From NCBI RefSeq assembly GCF_000321225.1, contig NW_004450303.1, positions 3,973,426 through 4,037,425 of the forward strand: a DNA stretch of 64,000 nucleotides, in the 5' to 3' direction. The notes below the pieces were generated by a model. It had not been told where the DNA came from and made no database searches. It saw only the letters and a program-made list of their open reading frames with translations. The DNA comes from Odobenus rosmarus divergens. Lineage: Eukaryota; Chordata; Mammalia; Carnivora; Odobenidae. The translations under genes were made by a program, and so were the position numbers. Every line of letters begins with the position of its first letter. Position 1 is the stretch's first letter. Below are positions 1-11,479 of this stretch, piece by piece.

Positions 1-1470
1 TTCTCATCCTGAGGTCTGCAAACCCCAAGAAGGGGAGCTCAGGGAGCCCATAAGATTAGATAGGAAAAGAATAGTTTCATTTTTATTAACCTCTAACTGC
101 AATTTACCATTTTCTTCAATTATGTGTGAACATCAGAGTGTAATAACAGTAGGCTACCAAAGGGATCCTTGGCAAAAAGTGGGTTAATAACCCTGGTCTG
201 GGGAGAACCCTAAGGGATTCTAACTATTGGCTGAGAGCAAAGGTTTTATTTGAAGGGGCTCTGGTTCTGGGCTGACAGCAGCATTTAGTATGACTTTCCA
301 TAAGTCATTTAATGTTTCTGAAAGGGAAAAAATGTAAAGATATCCCCTTAGATTTGTCGTAAGGATTCCTTGATAAGATATGTGTGAAATTAATTTTTAA
401 TTATAAAACAGTATTCAAATATGTAGTATATGATCCATTTTATACTAGTGAGTGGTCTTTACAAATTACATTAGTGATTTTGTTTTTAAAATTAGGCATT
501 TCTGAGTAAATGTTATTCTCTTAGGTTATTTTTAGGTCATGGTATTATATATACTAACCTCCTCTTGAGTTAGTATGTATAATGATTATTGGAACATACT
601 TTAACAATATCCTTTTTTTTTCTTTTTAACAATATCCTTTTACTTGAGGCTTTAAAATTTGTTTGTCTGCATTTCCAAAATAGGTATTTTTTTATACAAC
701 TGAAAAATAAAAATATCAAGAAACATTTAGGGTGAATATCTGATCTGCCATGAAATCAACAAACCAAAATTCATGTATTTTGTATTACTAATATTTAGAC
801 TTCATCTAGATTTTATTACCTTTGAGTGTATACATGATTCTATTATCTTTGGACATTTAGTTACTAAAAACTATATCAGAGTAAAATCAAATAAGAAAAA
901 AATACTTTGAATAGACAGTTGCTAGCAGCAGATGTGTTATTTTGCAATTGACAGCAAGGAATGAGAGAGAAATATGACATTGTTATAACTTAAAGAAATT
1001 ACCTGTGAATAATAATGATGAGGTTAAGCAAATAAGTCTCACACAGATCACAATAGGATACTATGCACATACCAAAAAATATATATACGAAGAAAAAATT
1101 GTACATTAAAAATAGACATTCAGAAGTGAGACATGTTAATCTGGGATAAGGTTTTTTTAATATAAAAATGTATACAATGAATTCTTGTAACAACTTTAAA
1201 ATACGCACACAAACACACACACATTCTTATCTTTCCAATTTGAACATTTTTAATTGGATACCCACTCAGAAAATTCCCTTGGCTTATAGAACAAATGTAT
1301 TTGAGAAACTGAAAAAGAAAAAAATAAAGATTTTATACTACAAAAATATATAAATATCAAAATGCATTAGAATTTTAGAATATCATTTAAAATGCCAAAA
1401 CAATTCCTTAAGGTAGAGCCCTTGTAATTTTTTTTATGAGTCAAACATTGTCTCTGTGCTCTAGCTCACA
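1..1470. other. Unassigned AT-rich non-coding DNA
   Basis: No exon, RNA gene or repeat I can name. The first 250 bases look like an old interspersed repeat but I cannot place it. Short CA and TA runs occur near 1200-1225. The small open frames here have no recognisable protein content. Confidence 0.5.
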
Positions 1471-2174
1471 CTTTTTTTTAACTTTTTATTTAAATTCCAG
1501 TTAGTTAACAGACAGTGTAATATTGGTGTCAGGAGTAGAATTCAGTGATCATTGTTTACATACAATAGCCAGTGCTCATCATAATAAGTACACTCCTTAA
1601 TGCCCAGCACCCATTTAGCCCATCCCCCACACACTTCCTCCCCACCCCCAGTATCCCTGGTTTGTTCTCTATTAGTTTAAAATATGTTATGGTTTGCCTC
1701 CCTCTCTTTTTCTTTTCCCTTTCCCCCTATGTTCATCTGTTTTAAAGTCCACATATGAGTGAAATCATATGGTATTTGTCTTTCTCTGACTAATTTACTT
1801 CGCTTAGCATAACACACTCTAGCTCCACTCACAGGATTGCAAAAGGGAAGATTACATTCTTTTTGATGGCTCAGTAATATTCCATAGTGTGTGTATATCA
1901 CCTCTTCTTTATCCATTCATCAGTCGATGGACGTTTGGGCTCTTTCCATAATTTGGCTATTATTGATATTATTTTGAATTTATTATGATGTAAGAAAATG
2001 GTCCAGTTTCATTCTTCTGCATGTTGCTGTCCAGTTTTCCCAACACCATTTGTTGAAGAGACTGTCTTTTCCATTGGATATTCTTTCCTGCTTTGTCGAA
2101 GATTAGTTGACCATAGAGTTGAGGGTCCATTTCTGGGCTTCTATTCTGTTCCATTGATCTGTGTGTCTGTTTTT

Positions 2175-2298
2175 TGTTTTTTTGTGGTTTTTTTTTTATG
2201 TTCAATTAGCCAACATATAGTACATTATTAGTTTTTGATGTAGTGTTCAATGATTCATTTGTTGCTTATAATACCCAGTGCATGTGTGGTAAGGAGCA
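2175..2298 (-). mobile_element. LINE-1 3'UTR micro-insertion nested in older L1
   Basis: A 124-bp antisense fragment containing only the last part of an L1 3'UTR (a derivative of the 'gaacactacatcaaaaac' type) sits inside ORF2-derived sequence. It is bounded by direct repeats of ctgtgtgtctgttttt at 2159-2174 and 2299-2314, and host L1 sequence continues on both sides. It is a severely 5'-truncated LINE-1 insertion that postdates the host L1. Confidence 0.8.
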
Positions 2299-2350
2299 CT
2301 GTGTGTCTGTTTTTGTACCAGTACCTTACTGTCTTGATCACTACAGCTTT

Positions 2351-2515
2351 TTTTTTTAAGATTTTATTTTTATTTATTTATTTGACAGAGAGAGACACAG
2401 TGAGAGAGGGAACACAAGCAGGGGGAGAGGGAGAGGGAGAAGCAGGCTTCCCNNNNNNNNNNNNNNNNNNNNNNNNNNNNNNNNNNNNNNNNNNNNNNNN
2501 NNNNNNNNNNNNNNN
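2351..2515 (-). mobile_element. Can-SINE (SINEC), half replaced by assembly gap
   Basis: The T-rich tail and CT/GA-rich body of a minus-strand Can-SINE are visible at 2351-2452. The tRNA-like head falls in the run of Ns. Perfect 15-bp direct repeats (gatcactacagcttt) at 2336-2350 and 2516-2530 mark the insertion, which interrupts the L1 at 1472-2766. Confidence 0.85.
2453..2515. other. Assembly gap (63 Ns)
   Basis: Sixty-three undetermined bases ending exactly where the right-hand target-site duplication of the SINE begins. A complete Can-SINE head would need roughly 90-100 bases here, so the stated gap length is probably too small or arbitrary. Confidence 0.95.
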
Positions 2516-2766
2516 GATCACTACAGCTTTGTAACGTAACTTGAAGTCCAGAATCGTGATGCCTCCAGCTTTGCTTTTCTTTTTCAAGATTGCTGTATCT
2601 ATTTGGGGTCTTTTGTGGTTCCATACAAATTTTAGGATTGTTTGTTCTAGCTCTGTGAAAAATGCTCGTGGTATTTTGATAGGGATTGCATTAAATATGT
2701 AGATTGCTTTGGGTAGTAGAGACATTTTAACAATATTTATTCTTCCAAGCATTGTGAAATGGCATT

Positions 2767-3256
2767 CTACCACTATTTAACAGATGAAGGAATTGAGACT
2801 TGTCAGATTTTAATGCATTATTCCATTACTATAATTTTAAACCATGTAACACAGAAAAATATAATACTAATGAAACTTACTGGTGAAAAATAGCTCTTTT
2901 ATTTTGGCAGCACACTGTATCTTTAATTTAATTTCATCTATGATATATACATTGGGATAGTTTGTGTAAAACTTTGAATGCTAGTCATCCTGAAAAATCA
3001 GAAGCTATAGCTAAATCGGGCATATAGCTTCTCACATAGAGCACATAGCTTCCATTTGGCTACAACATGTCTGTAGTCAGAACCTGAACTGCTTCTCTTC
3101 TTGGATATTTCAGGTGCTGTTCAGAACCTGAACTGCTTCTCTTCTTGTTTCGATATTTCAGTTGCTGTTGAGACATCTAGACTTATAGGATACTGGAGGC
3201 TTTGCCATTGTCAAGTTAAAGTTGTTTTTCCCTCTTAGGAAGGCATTAACATAAAG
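2767..3256. other. Unassigned DNA with a local tandem duplication
   Basis: No gene recognised. The main feature is a direct tandem duplication: about 44 bp at 3077-3120 followed by a 48-bp copy at 3121-3168, which differ mainly by a 4-base insertion (tttc). Confidence 0.6.
3077..3168. repeat. Tandem duplication, 2 copies of ~44-48 bp
   Basis: Both copies begin tcagaacctgaactgcttct and end in a gatatttcag...tgctgt motif. They are nearly identical, so the duplication is fairly recent or has been homogenised. No coding content recognised. Confidence 0.9.
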
Positions 3257-3269
3257 ATAGTTGGGAGCT

Positions 3270-3474
3270 GGGTGCCTGGGTGGCTCAATTGGTTAAGCGA
3301 CTGCCTTTGGCTCAGGTCATGATCCTGGAGTCCTAGGATAGAGTCCTGCATCGGGCTCCCTGCTGAGCAGGGAGTCTGCTTCTCCCTCTGACCCTCCCCC
3401 CTCTCATGCTCTCTCTATCTCATTCTCTCTCTCAAATAAATAAATAAATAAAATATTTTTTAAAAAAAAGAAAA
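3270..3474 (+). mobile_element. Can-SINE (SINEC)
   Basis: tRNA-Lys-derived head (ctgggtggctcaattggtta), B-box-like ggtcatgatcc, CT-rich region, then an AAAT-type tail. TSD atagttgggagct at 3257-3269 and 3475-3487. Confidence 0.95.
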
Positions 3475-3487
3475 ATAGTTGGGAGCT

Positions 3488-4319
3488 TCCTGGAGGAACA
3501 TGTTACATTTTGCCTGCTTCAAGTATCCGTCAATGGGCTGCAGACTATTAGGTCATTTAATTGTATCTACATTTCCTTCTGGAAGCTAGGCCATTGATAG
3601 AAATGCTTTGTTCTTGTAAACTGTTAAAACATTTGTAAACTGAGGGGGACTCAGGTCTTGCAGGACTGTGAGCTCTACAAGTTAACTATTTGTTTTTTCT
3701 TTCCTTAGCTTTAGGGCAGCCAGGAGTGCCTGAGAAATGTCACAGACATCCTATGGGGGGGAGGGGGTTGTGGGGCTTCAGCTTCTGCTTTGTCCTCAGC
3801 TTGCCTACTGTTCCCTCATCAACTGCATCTTTCCATTGTGTGAGGCCCTGTGCAATGCAATGTGGGATATCTAATTTTACTTAAGTCACAATTACGCCAT
3901 CACATACTTCACAATCTAATAGGCAAAAGAGGCATAAACTTAAATTACCACGTAACAAAGTGACAGTGAATAAAACTGAGAAATGTGCTGGTGGTAGACT
4001 TTTGGTCATTGAGTTATGACTATTGGAATATGGTTTTCTTTTGAAGAAAAATAATTTTTTCTACGCCCATTTCCTGAGAAGTAGTTAATCCTGGGAACAG
4101 AATTTAAAAGTGTATTCAGACTGAGTGAAGGAATATCATCTCTCTAAGTCTGAGAGAAGGACTCTACAAGAGGAAGATACTTGGTTTTCCTTGGTATGTA
4201 TGAGCTGCTGCTTCCAAGCAGAGACAGGGCAAGAACCCATTTTTGTGAAGACTCTTTTTACTAGTAAAATGGGCATAATTGCAGGTGGTGACATTGTAGA
4301 GTGGCTTGTACTCAAGAGC
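3488..4319. other. Unassigned non-coding DNA
   Basis: No repeat or exon recognised. Contains one copy (4023-4059) of a ~36-bp motif that recurs at 5095-5130. Confidence 0.5.
4023..4059 (+). repeat. Dispersed direct repeat, copy 1
   Basis: The block starting ttggaatatggttttctttt recurs about 1.07 kb downstream at 5095-5130 with only two mismatches in about 36 bp. Surrounding sequence does not obviously continue the match. Confidence 0.75.
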
Positions 4320-4336
4320 AAAAATGTGTCTGAATC

Positions 4337-4528
4337 GGGGTGCCTGGGTGGCTCAGTCCTTAAGCGTCTGCCTCCAGCTCAGGTCATGATCCCAGGGTCC
4401 TGAGATTGAGCCCCACACTGGGCTCCCTGCTCGGCAGGAAGCCTGCTTCTCCCTCTCCCACTTCCCCCTGCTTGCGTTTCTGCTCTCGCTGTCTCTCTCT
4501 CTGTCAAATAAATAAATAAAATCTTAAA
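4337..4528 (+). mobile_element. Can-SINE (SINEC)
   Basis: Canonical head and CT-rich body with AAAT tail. Perfect 17-bp TSD aaaaatgtgtctgaatc at 4320-4336 and 4529-4545. Confidence 0.96.
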
Positions 4529-4545
4529 AAAAATGTGTCTGAATC

Positions 4546-6580
4546 CTAAATCCACTAATAGGTACAGAGTCGGCTGAACCTACTAAGAAGAGCAGTATTT
4601 CCTCTCAAAGTTGTGGAGGGGCAATGACAGGGTCACCAGCAAAGATTACTGTGCCCAGCCAAGAGGTGACAGCACCCAGAAGGGAATCAGAGGTTTAGCA
4701 AGATGAAAAGTTTGAAGTAAAATAACCTAATTGACCAATAGTCTTTAGATATAAGGTGAATGTGAGACAATGAGACATTAACTTCCATAAACAAGTAAAG
4801 GGTTCTCATGGTTTAGTAACTGTGATTTAGGCAGGCAGTATAATCTCTTGATTTGAAATCAGATTCAGATGAGGTCGTGCATATGGATTATAATCTTAAT
4901 AAAGAGGGATTAAAATAATGGAGACACCTGATGTATAATTTTTCTTTTTTTTTAAGGAAAAGTTAACAGTTGTTGACATCTGAAAACACTGTGGAGGAGT
5001 TAGAATTTACACTAATTTAACCTAATTCTAGAAAAGAAAAATGTACAGTTTCAGCTATATATATTTATTTATATTATGTTATAATTATATATATTTGGAA
5101 TACGGTTTTCTTTTAAAGAAAAATAATTTTCCTGATACAAATTTCTGATGCCAATTATATATAAGTATATATTTTTATATATATTTCAGCTATATATGTG
5201 GAGTAAGTTCTTCCCAGAGAAAGGAAATCACTTGAAAGAAAACTGCATAAAAGACGGGATGATTTTGAAAAAAGTGGCTTGTTTGGAGCCTAGGTAAGTT
5301 TAATGTTTAGTGTTCCTTTTTGACTACATTTGAGAAAGATAAATGGTGGCTCCCCTGGCAGAAGTACACATATAATTGCGTATGTGTATGAGTTTTTGTC
5401 ATTCTGGGAGAGAAAGTACTTGATCCTGCATGGAGCCATTTGTTTCATCAGGATGTCTGCAAATGGAATTCTAAGCCAGCTTCACAACATTCCTACTGAT
5501 AATTCGTCTAGTATTTTTTCCACATGCATAGACAGCACATACACTTTTTTTTTGCCTATTATTATCCCAATTTTGAAATCACTTTCTCTACAACTTTTCC
5601 AGAATTCTAGGTTACTTATTCTACCTTTTCTTTCTTATCAAAATTTCTTGACTTTTTCCCTAAGAGAAAATCTGTTGAAACAAGAGGAGTAAATTTGTTG
5701 TATCAAAATAATTGGATGAATTTAAGCCCATGCAGTATCTTTTTGTTAATATGATTATGATTTTGGTCTAGAAGAAGTTTTACCAAGTTTTGGTTTGTCA
5801 TCTTAGAAAAATCTATGAAACATTTTATTAAAAATAATTTTATTCAAATTGTGATATGGAGTATAATAGATTAACTCAAAGGAACATTTTCATACAACAT
5901 TATGTATAAAAAAAACATTAAATTTACTTTCACCTAAAATATCTGTAATACAAATTTAAGGAGGATCTTCACTTGTAAAGATTTGGGAAATGAATTTAGC
6001 ATTCCTCCTAACATCTTACTGCTGGTTAATTTTGATCCGTCCTTATCAGAACGGTCAGCCTCAATTTCATTAGCAGTGAACATGTCAAAGGCAGTTGGTT
6101 TGTTTCAGCCTCAGATCCCAGTGTTTTTACTAAATCTTGCCTGGCGTAGCTACAAGTAACCCTGAAGCTTATCAAATCTAAAGTATCAGAATAGGCAATG
6201 AGATAAAAAGCCATTACGAAGAGCCCCCATCTAGGGGAGGAAGATGATAATGCATAAGAGGCTGACTTTTACTACTTTAATTCAGAATTCAGATAGAGTA
6301 ACCTATCCTTTTGGAGGACTTTCTATATACTATAGAATACTTGCTACTTAAGTCAGAAAACACTGTCATTTAACCTCAACATGTTTTATATTTTATTTTA
6401 ACCTTCCCACAACTATGTATTTGTAGAGAAAAGCCTGATAATGATACAGACAGAAAGAATTCAGTTACAAATAACAATCACTTTGCTATTGTAGCTGACA
6501 GGTAAAATTCCTATTTGGAGGAAAGAAAAAAAGATCAACAAAAGAGAGCAGATACAAGTTTCTAGGATGTCTTAAATCAT
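4546..6580. other. Unassigned AT-rich DNA
   Basis: No gene recognised. A 120-codon open frame at 5330-5692 has no motif or recognisable homology. Holds a TA-rich tract (5055-5195) and copy 2 of the dispersed repeat. Confidence 0.5.
5095..5130 (+). repeat. Dispersed direct repeat, copy 2
   Basis: Second copy of the motif at 4023-4059, embedded in TA-rich sequence, two mismatches over about 36 bp. Confidence 0.75.
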
Positions 6581-6597
6581 TGGAAATGGATTTTTTT

Positions 6598-6784
6598 CTT
6601 AAGATTTTATTTATTTATTTATTTGAGAGAGAAAAAAAGCACAAGCAGGGGAGGGGCAAAGGGAGAGGGAGAAGCAGACTCCCGGCTGAGCAGGAAGCCA
6701 GATGTGAGGCTCAATCCTAGGACCCTGAGATCACGACCTGAGCCAAAGGCAGACACTTAACCGACTGAGTCACCCAGGTGCCCC
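6598..6784 (-). mobile_element. Can-SINE (SINEC)
   Basis: Reverse-complement Can-SINE: T-rich tail at the left, head ending gagtcacccaggtgcccc at the right. TSD tggaaatggattttttt at 6581-6597 and 6785-6801. Confidence 0.95.
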
Positions 6785-7054
6785 TGGAAATGGATTTTTT
6801 TGAAAGAAGACTGGAAGAGAAGAAACAAAATAAAGGATAAAATCTGAAAATATCTTCAAAGAGTAAATTTGAAATCACCTGATGTTCAATAGGTCTACGT
6901 ACAGTGTTTCAAAAACAAACTGAAATATTACCAAAGTACAAAAAAGAAAACAAACAAACAAAAAACAAAGTATGAATACAATTCTATTGGTATTTGTTCA
7001 ATGAGGTGGTAAATTTGATCAATAAAAGGCTGTCATTCATGTATTTGAAGGGCA

Positions 7055-7165
7055 GAGACGTAAAGTAGTTCAGAGCACATGCTTTGGAGAAAGAATGTCT
7101 GGTTTCAAATCCTGGTTCCAATATGTATTGACTAAATGACCCTGAGAAACATCTTTCACTTATCA
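7055..7165 (+). mobile_element. MIR SINE relic
   Basis: Follows the MIR core: an 'agagcacatgctttgga' segment, 'ttcaaatcctggttcc', then a 'tgaccctgagaaa' segment. Diverged, as expected of a pre-eutherian repeat. Confidence 0.7.
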
Positions 7166-7175
7166 TGGTCTTAGA

Positions 7176-7815
7176 TGCATCTTCTTGACCTACCAGGCCT
7201 AACACAATCTAATCTCTACTACCTTTCTGACCCATTTTTCCACCAGTTTGTCTAACTCACACTGTACTTGCTTTTCCTAAAATATTCCAATCAGTCAAGG
7301 CCTGTCTTTGCACTTGCATGGAATGCTCTTCCTCCAGGCATTGTAATAGCATACTCCTTTCCCTTCATTTAGGCACATGTCAGTCTGAGCTTTCCTGATC
7401 TCCACATATGACATAGCATACCCCCACCCTGTCACTTTTTATCACTTTATCCCATTTGCTTTTTTGGTTTGTTTGTTTGTTTGTCTGTTTGTTTAAGTAG
7501 GCTCTATGTTCAATGTGGGCTCAAACTCATGACCCTGAGATCAAGAGTCACTAGCTCTACTAACTGAGCCAAGCAGACACCCCCATCCCATTTGATTTTA
7601 CTTGTTCTCCATAGTATTCATTACTGACATTCTATTACAATATGTTTACATGTATATATGTGAATATTTGTGCACATATAATTTCCTGGTTTTTGCCTGA
7701 TTGAGATATAAACTCCATGAAAAGAATTTGATCATTTTGTTCATCAATCAAAGTAGTTGACACATAGTACATACTCAAAGAATTATTTGTCCCAAGGATG
7801 AGTACATGAATTAAT
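7176..7815 (+). mobile_element. L2 LINE 3' portion, split by an old SINE
   Basis: Characteristic L2 segments are visible in order: tttgcacttgcatggaatgc and cttcctccagg, a 'gctttcctgatc' region, a 'gatataaactccatgaa' block, and the terminal 'cacatagtacatactca' followed by a poorly conserved tail. A SINE at 7459-7584 interrupts it. Highly diverged. Confidence 0.75.
7459..7584 (-). mobile_element. Old Can-SINE-like tRNA-derived SINE
   Basis: TTTG-rich tail, then the reverse complement of a tRNA-like head (gaccctgagatcaagagtca, ctactaactgagcc). Shorter than the other copies because the CT-rich body is missing. TSD atcccatttg at 7449-7458 and 7585-7594. It sits inside the L2 relic. Confidence 0.85.
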
Positions 7816-10561
7816 GAATAAAGATATCATTACATATCTCATAATTTTTGTAGGTAGGGAACTTGAAACACTGAAAGCACTTAATGCCTGTTATTATTAC
7901 TAACACATGTATCAAATTTACCTTTCTGCTGATGTTTAAAATGAAGTAAACAATAATTTTTTAAATAATCAGTTTGCTCATTTTCCTACCTTAGGCATAT
8001 CTATATGTATTGGTATTGTATCAACATTTGATCCATGAAAAGAACTGTACCCCTGATCCTTAGTAATCATCCTCTCAATAAAGTAGGGAAAAAAAGAGAC
8101 TGTATAACCCCCTACCATTCTATAAATAGATATGATTCCATATACATTATTTGCTCTATGTGCAGAATTTTTATAATAAGACTAAGTTAAATAAACACAC
8201 GAATATTACTTGATTTGTAATGATCCAGGTAATAAAGAAGAAAGCATTTCTTTTGAGGGGGGTGTAAAACATCTGTTGCTTCTTTTCTTATTTAACAATT
8301 ATTTTTTCTGTGCAGGTCAACTTAACCAGAAAGTCATTATGCAATAAAATATATTCTAACATTAAAAATAAAAATAGATTCATAAGCAAGCAGCTGCTGA
8401 GATTTGTAAGATTTACTACATTAAAGATGGAGAGCCAAATCCATTCCCTCCAGAATTTTGTGTTAGTTGTTTTTACCCAAAAATTAAAAAGGAAAAATAT
8501 AAAGAGAAACAAATACACTTATTTTATATTTACCATAACTTTTTAAAAATGTTAATTTTATTGTGGTAAGAATACCTAACATGAAATTTTAACCGTACCA
8601 TTCAGTATTGTTAGAAGGCACAATGTTGTACAGCAGATCTCAAGAACTTAAAAGCATTTTTCTTTACTAATGTGGGATTTTAAAAGTAATGAAAATATAG
8701 CTCTCTTTTTATATCTTTGTGTTCTACTCATACATATATACATATATACTTATAACAATAAGCTATGTAAGTTATTGTTATGTAAGTTGTTGTTATAGGT
8801 ATTTGTATATGTGTATAATTATATATATAGTTACAAGTAAGAGAGATAGATATCATAAGTGTAATCAAAGTATTTCCTAACAAGAACAATATTTTGTGAT
8901 TGCTATCTGACATTATGTTTGACATTTTTATCCTCATTGCCGAAAATGTGAGTTTGCACTATGCTGTTATTTTTTGTTTTTCTGTTTTTCACTTTTTTAG
9001 TTTCAATTTATTTCCTGTAGTTACATTTTATTTTTCCTTCTCCTTCTTTTTTCCTTTAACTGGGAGGTCAACTTTTTAAAATTATTTACTTGATTTTTTT
9101 TTCTTCTCTCATTTTTTACTACTTCTGGTTTATAATTCAGAGATTTCTGCTATGCCCTACATGGTTAACTCTTCCAAACCATAAAGTGACCTTGATCATT
9201 TGAACCCTGTATATATTTTCTGACATACATATCATTTAATCTAAAATTCTAGATATATCTTTTAGTTTACCCTAAAAATTAGACATTCATACACGGACCC
9301 CACTGATTTAGTCTTACTGATATGTTTATCACTTTATTCATTTATAATTACTTCTTGCATCTGAGACTTCCCTTCTGTAGGTATTCTTTACCTGAAACAA
9401 AACTTTTGACCTTCCTTTGACAGATGTCAGCAGGTAATAAACTCTGTTTTATCTGTGTGTGTGTTGGTTTTTCTGAAAATATGTTTTATTTTGCCTGTTT
9501 TTACTGTATGCACAATACTTGGAAGATATTTGTTCCCCTGTCTTTTGACTTCATGTGCATGCCTTTTTCTTTGTAAGAGAAATAAAGAAGATAATGAATA
9601 TATCCACAGGGATGTTTTTAGATTTATTAACTAATCTGATGGACTTTTAGTGCATGTGAGGGGAGTGATCATTTGATGGATTTGAGGAGATCAAATAAAG
9701 CACGAAAAGTAAATCATCTTGGAGAAGGTAAAGTGAGTATTCTAAAAAATGATAGAAATGATAGGGTTACCATGCAAGGATGAGTGTTAATTTGAAATTA
9801 GTGATTTAAGTTTAAAGTAAAGCCAATCAGCAAAAATATCATGGTTCTTCAACAGCACCATTTTGGTGCTTATATGTGAAGGAGAAGGTGGATTTTTGGG
9901 TTCACCTCCAGCTATTGCAAGGCAAGTATGAAAGAGAAAAGATCAAAAAGCAAAAGTGTTAAGACTATATGCAAAGGAATGGTTTCTATTTGAGCCATTG
10001 CATATACTCTGGATAGGAGGAATTTAAAAACATTGAGACAAAAGAATGGAGAGATAATGGTAAGGAAAGTAGATTAAAATTTTAATGGAATTGAAGAATT
10101 GTAGCAGAGAGGTTTCTAAAGAAAATGATCAAGAAGGTCATGATGTCTGGTTAATAAATGGGATGACTGATATAGAAATTTTATAAATAATTTTGTATTT
10201 CTGATTATGACATCCTGAGGGCATCATGGGAGTAGCATGCTAATATGGAGGGAAGAAAATGGACCACAATGTGAAGATATTGGAGACTGCGAGGCAAAGC
10301 CATACCTCTCATGAAAGGGATCATCCACATGGATATTAATGTTAGTCAACATTAATGCCATTCAGCCTAGTGACTTCCATGATATTGAATATATTTGTAG
10401 AAACAATATATTATATGTTACTGAGGCAAAATTTTTATTTTATTTATGTATTGGTCATACATTCTAAAACCAAATTCTAGAGCTTAGGTTTGTGTCTCTA
10501 AAATAAAGATACACCATACTGAATGCAGTACAAGTATTTATTAGGTGGGTCAGGAAGGGTG
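7816..10561. other. Unassigned AT-rich DNA
   Basis: No exon recognised. About 8540-8690 resembles an old L1M 3'UTR ('gtggtaagaatacctaacatg') at low confidence. 8731-8832 is a TA/TG-rich simple tract that includes two tandem copies of tatgtaagttrttgt. Confidence 0.5.
8731..8832. repeat. TA-rich low-complexity tract
   Basis: Alternating TATA/CATA/TGTA runs with an internal 16-bp direct duplication around 8764-8796. Confidence 0.8.
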
Positions 10562-10573
10562 AATTCTATTTCT

Positions 10574-10656
10574 TTTTTATTATTATTAACATATAATATA
10601 TTATTTGTTTCAGGGGTACAAGTCTGTGATTCATCAAGTATCATATGATCTCACTT
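10574..10656 (-). mobile_element. 83-bp LINE-1 3'-end micro-insertion
   Basis: The plus strand shows the reverse complement of an L1 3' end (ttgtttcaggggtacaagtc...tgattcatca) joined to tatcatatgatctcac, which in complete copies lies about 0.2 kb further upstream. The fragment therefore also has an internal deletion. TSD aattctatttct at 10562-10573 and 10657-10668. Confidence 0.8.
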
Positions 10657-10750
10657 AATTCTATTTCTAGCTATCTTGTGACCTAGTAGCATAACCTTAA
10701 ACAAATCAAATAATCTCCCTATTTCTCAGTAATCTTGCAAGTAAGAACAC
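10657..10750 (+). mobile_element. Possible MIR relic
   Basis: Shows the MIR-like order 'cttgtgacctagtagcat', 'aaataatctccctatttctcag'. Weak and short, and the L1 micro-insertion at 10574 appears to have landed at its edge. Confidence 0.4.
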
Positions 10751-11479
10751 AGATTTGAATTAAAGATGATTTAAAATAGTTTTTTGACTCAAAGGACTTT
10801 GATTTAATTATTTAGTTTATTGCTTGCTAAAGTACAGTTCATTGGCCTGTCCTTTAAGTTTATATGAGAATTGTTATAGATTTTCCCCACCACTGGGCAT
10901 TTATGGTTGTATATATTTCTATGCTATTTGTCACCATGGTATCTGGATATCCAAATAATATAACCATGTAAAATTAGCAGATATGTGGGAAGAAAAAATG
11001 TCAATCCCTGTCTTTCTCTTAATGTAGGTAATAATGTGGAATAAAATTCTATCTTGGAGTTCTCAAAGTTTTTTGATCACATGATTACAGAGAAGTATAA
11101 AGGGGAAATGACAATTTTCACTCTTTCTCCAAATATATGAGCATTTAACATAACATCTATAGCTGCAAAATAAAAAAGTGTATAAAAAATCTCTTTCTTT
11201 TTAATCATAACTGTAATTGGTACCTTGACGTACAAATAGTTGTATAGAAAATGTGGACCCTACTACAAATGTACACAGGCAATAAATATTGATAGAAAAT
11301 TGAAAGTTAAAATAGACTATTTAAAGATTTATACTTTTTGTTGTTGTTTAGAAGGAATCCTCCATCTTTAAAAATTATGAACAAGATAAGATCTGTTTTT
11401 AATGTGTAGATAGGGTAGAACTAAAAGGGAATGATCAGTAGGATTATGAGGTCAAAGATACTGAGCAGCATCAGATACG
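10751..11479. other. Unassigned AT-rich DNA
   Basis: No gene, RNA or nameable repeat seen. Confidence 0.5.

Larger units (their letters stand above)
1472..2766 (-). mobile_element. Old LINE-1 3' portion, internally deleted and twice interrupted
   Basis: On the minus strand this reads as LINE-1 ORF2 followed by the 3'UTR, with the 3' end at about 1472 (T-run on the plus strand). Peptides typical of the ORF2 C-terminal half are readable, such as [20 protein letters not shown] and [20 protein letters not shown] in the frame at 2540-2773. Near 1966 the sequence jumps from the extreme C-terminus to a point about 0.7 kb further upstream, compared with the full-length copy at 29331-37032, so there is an internal deletion. 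The element is interrupted by an L1 3'UTR fragment (2175-2298) and by a SINE containing an assembly gap (2351-2515). I could not find its own target-site duplication. The right boundary is soft (2747-2769). Not functional. Confidence 0.85.

Noticed and set aside
5330..5692. 120-codon open frame
   Set aside because: Low-complexity hydrophobic composition, no motif, no splice or promoter context; consistent with chance in AT-rich DNA.
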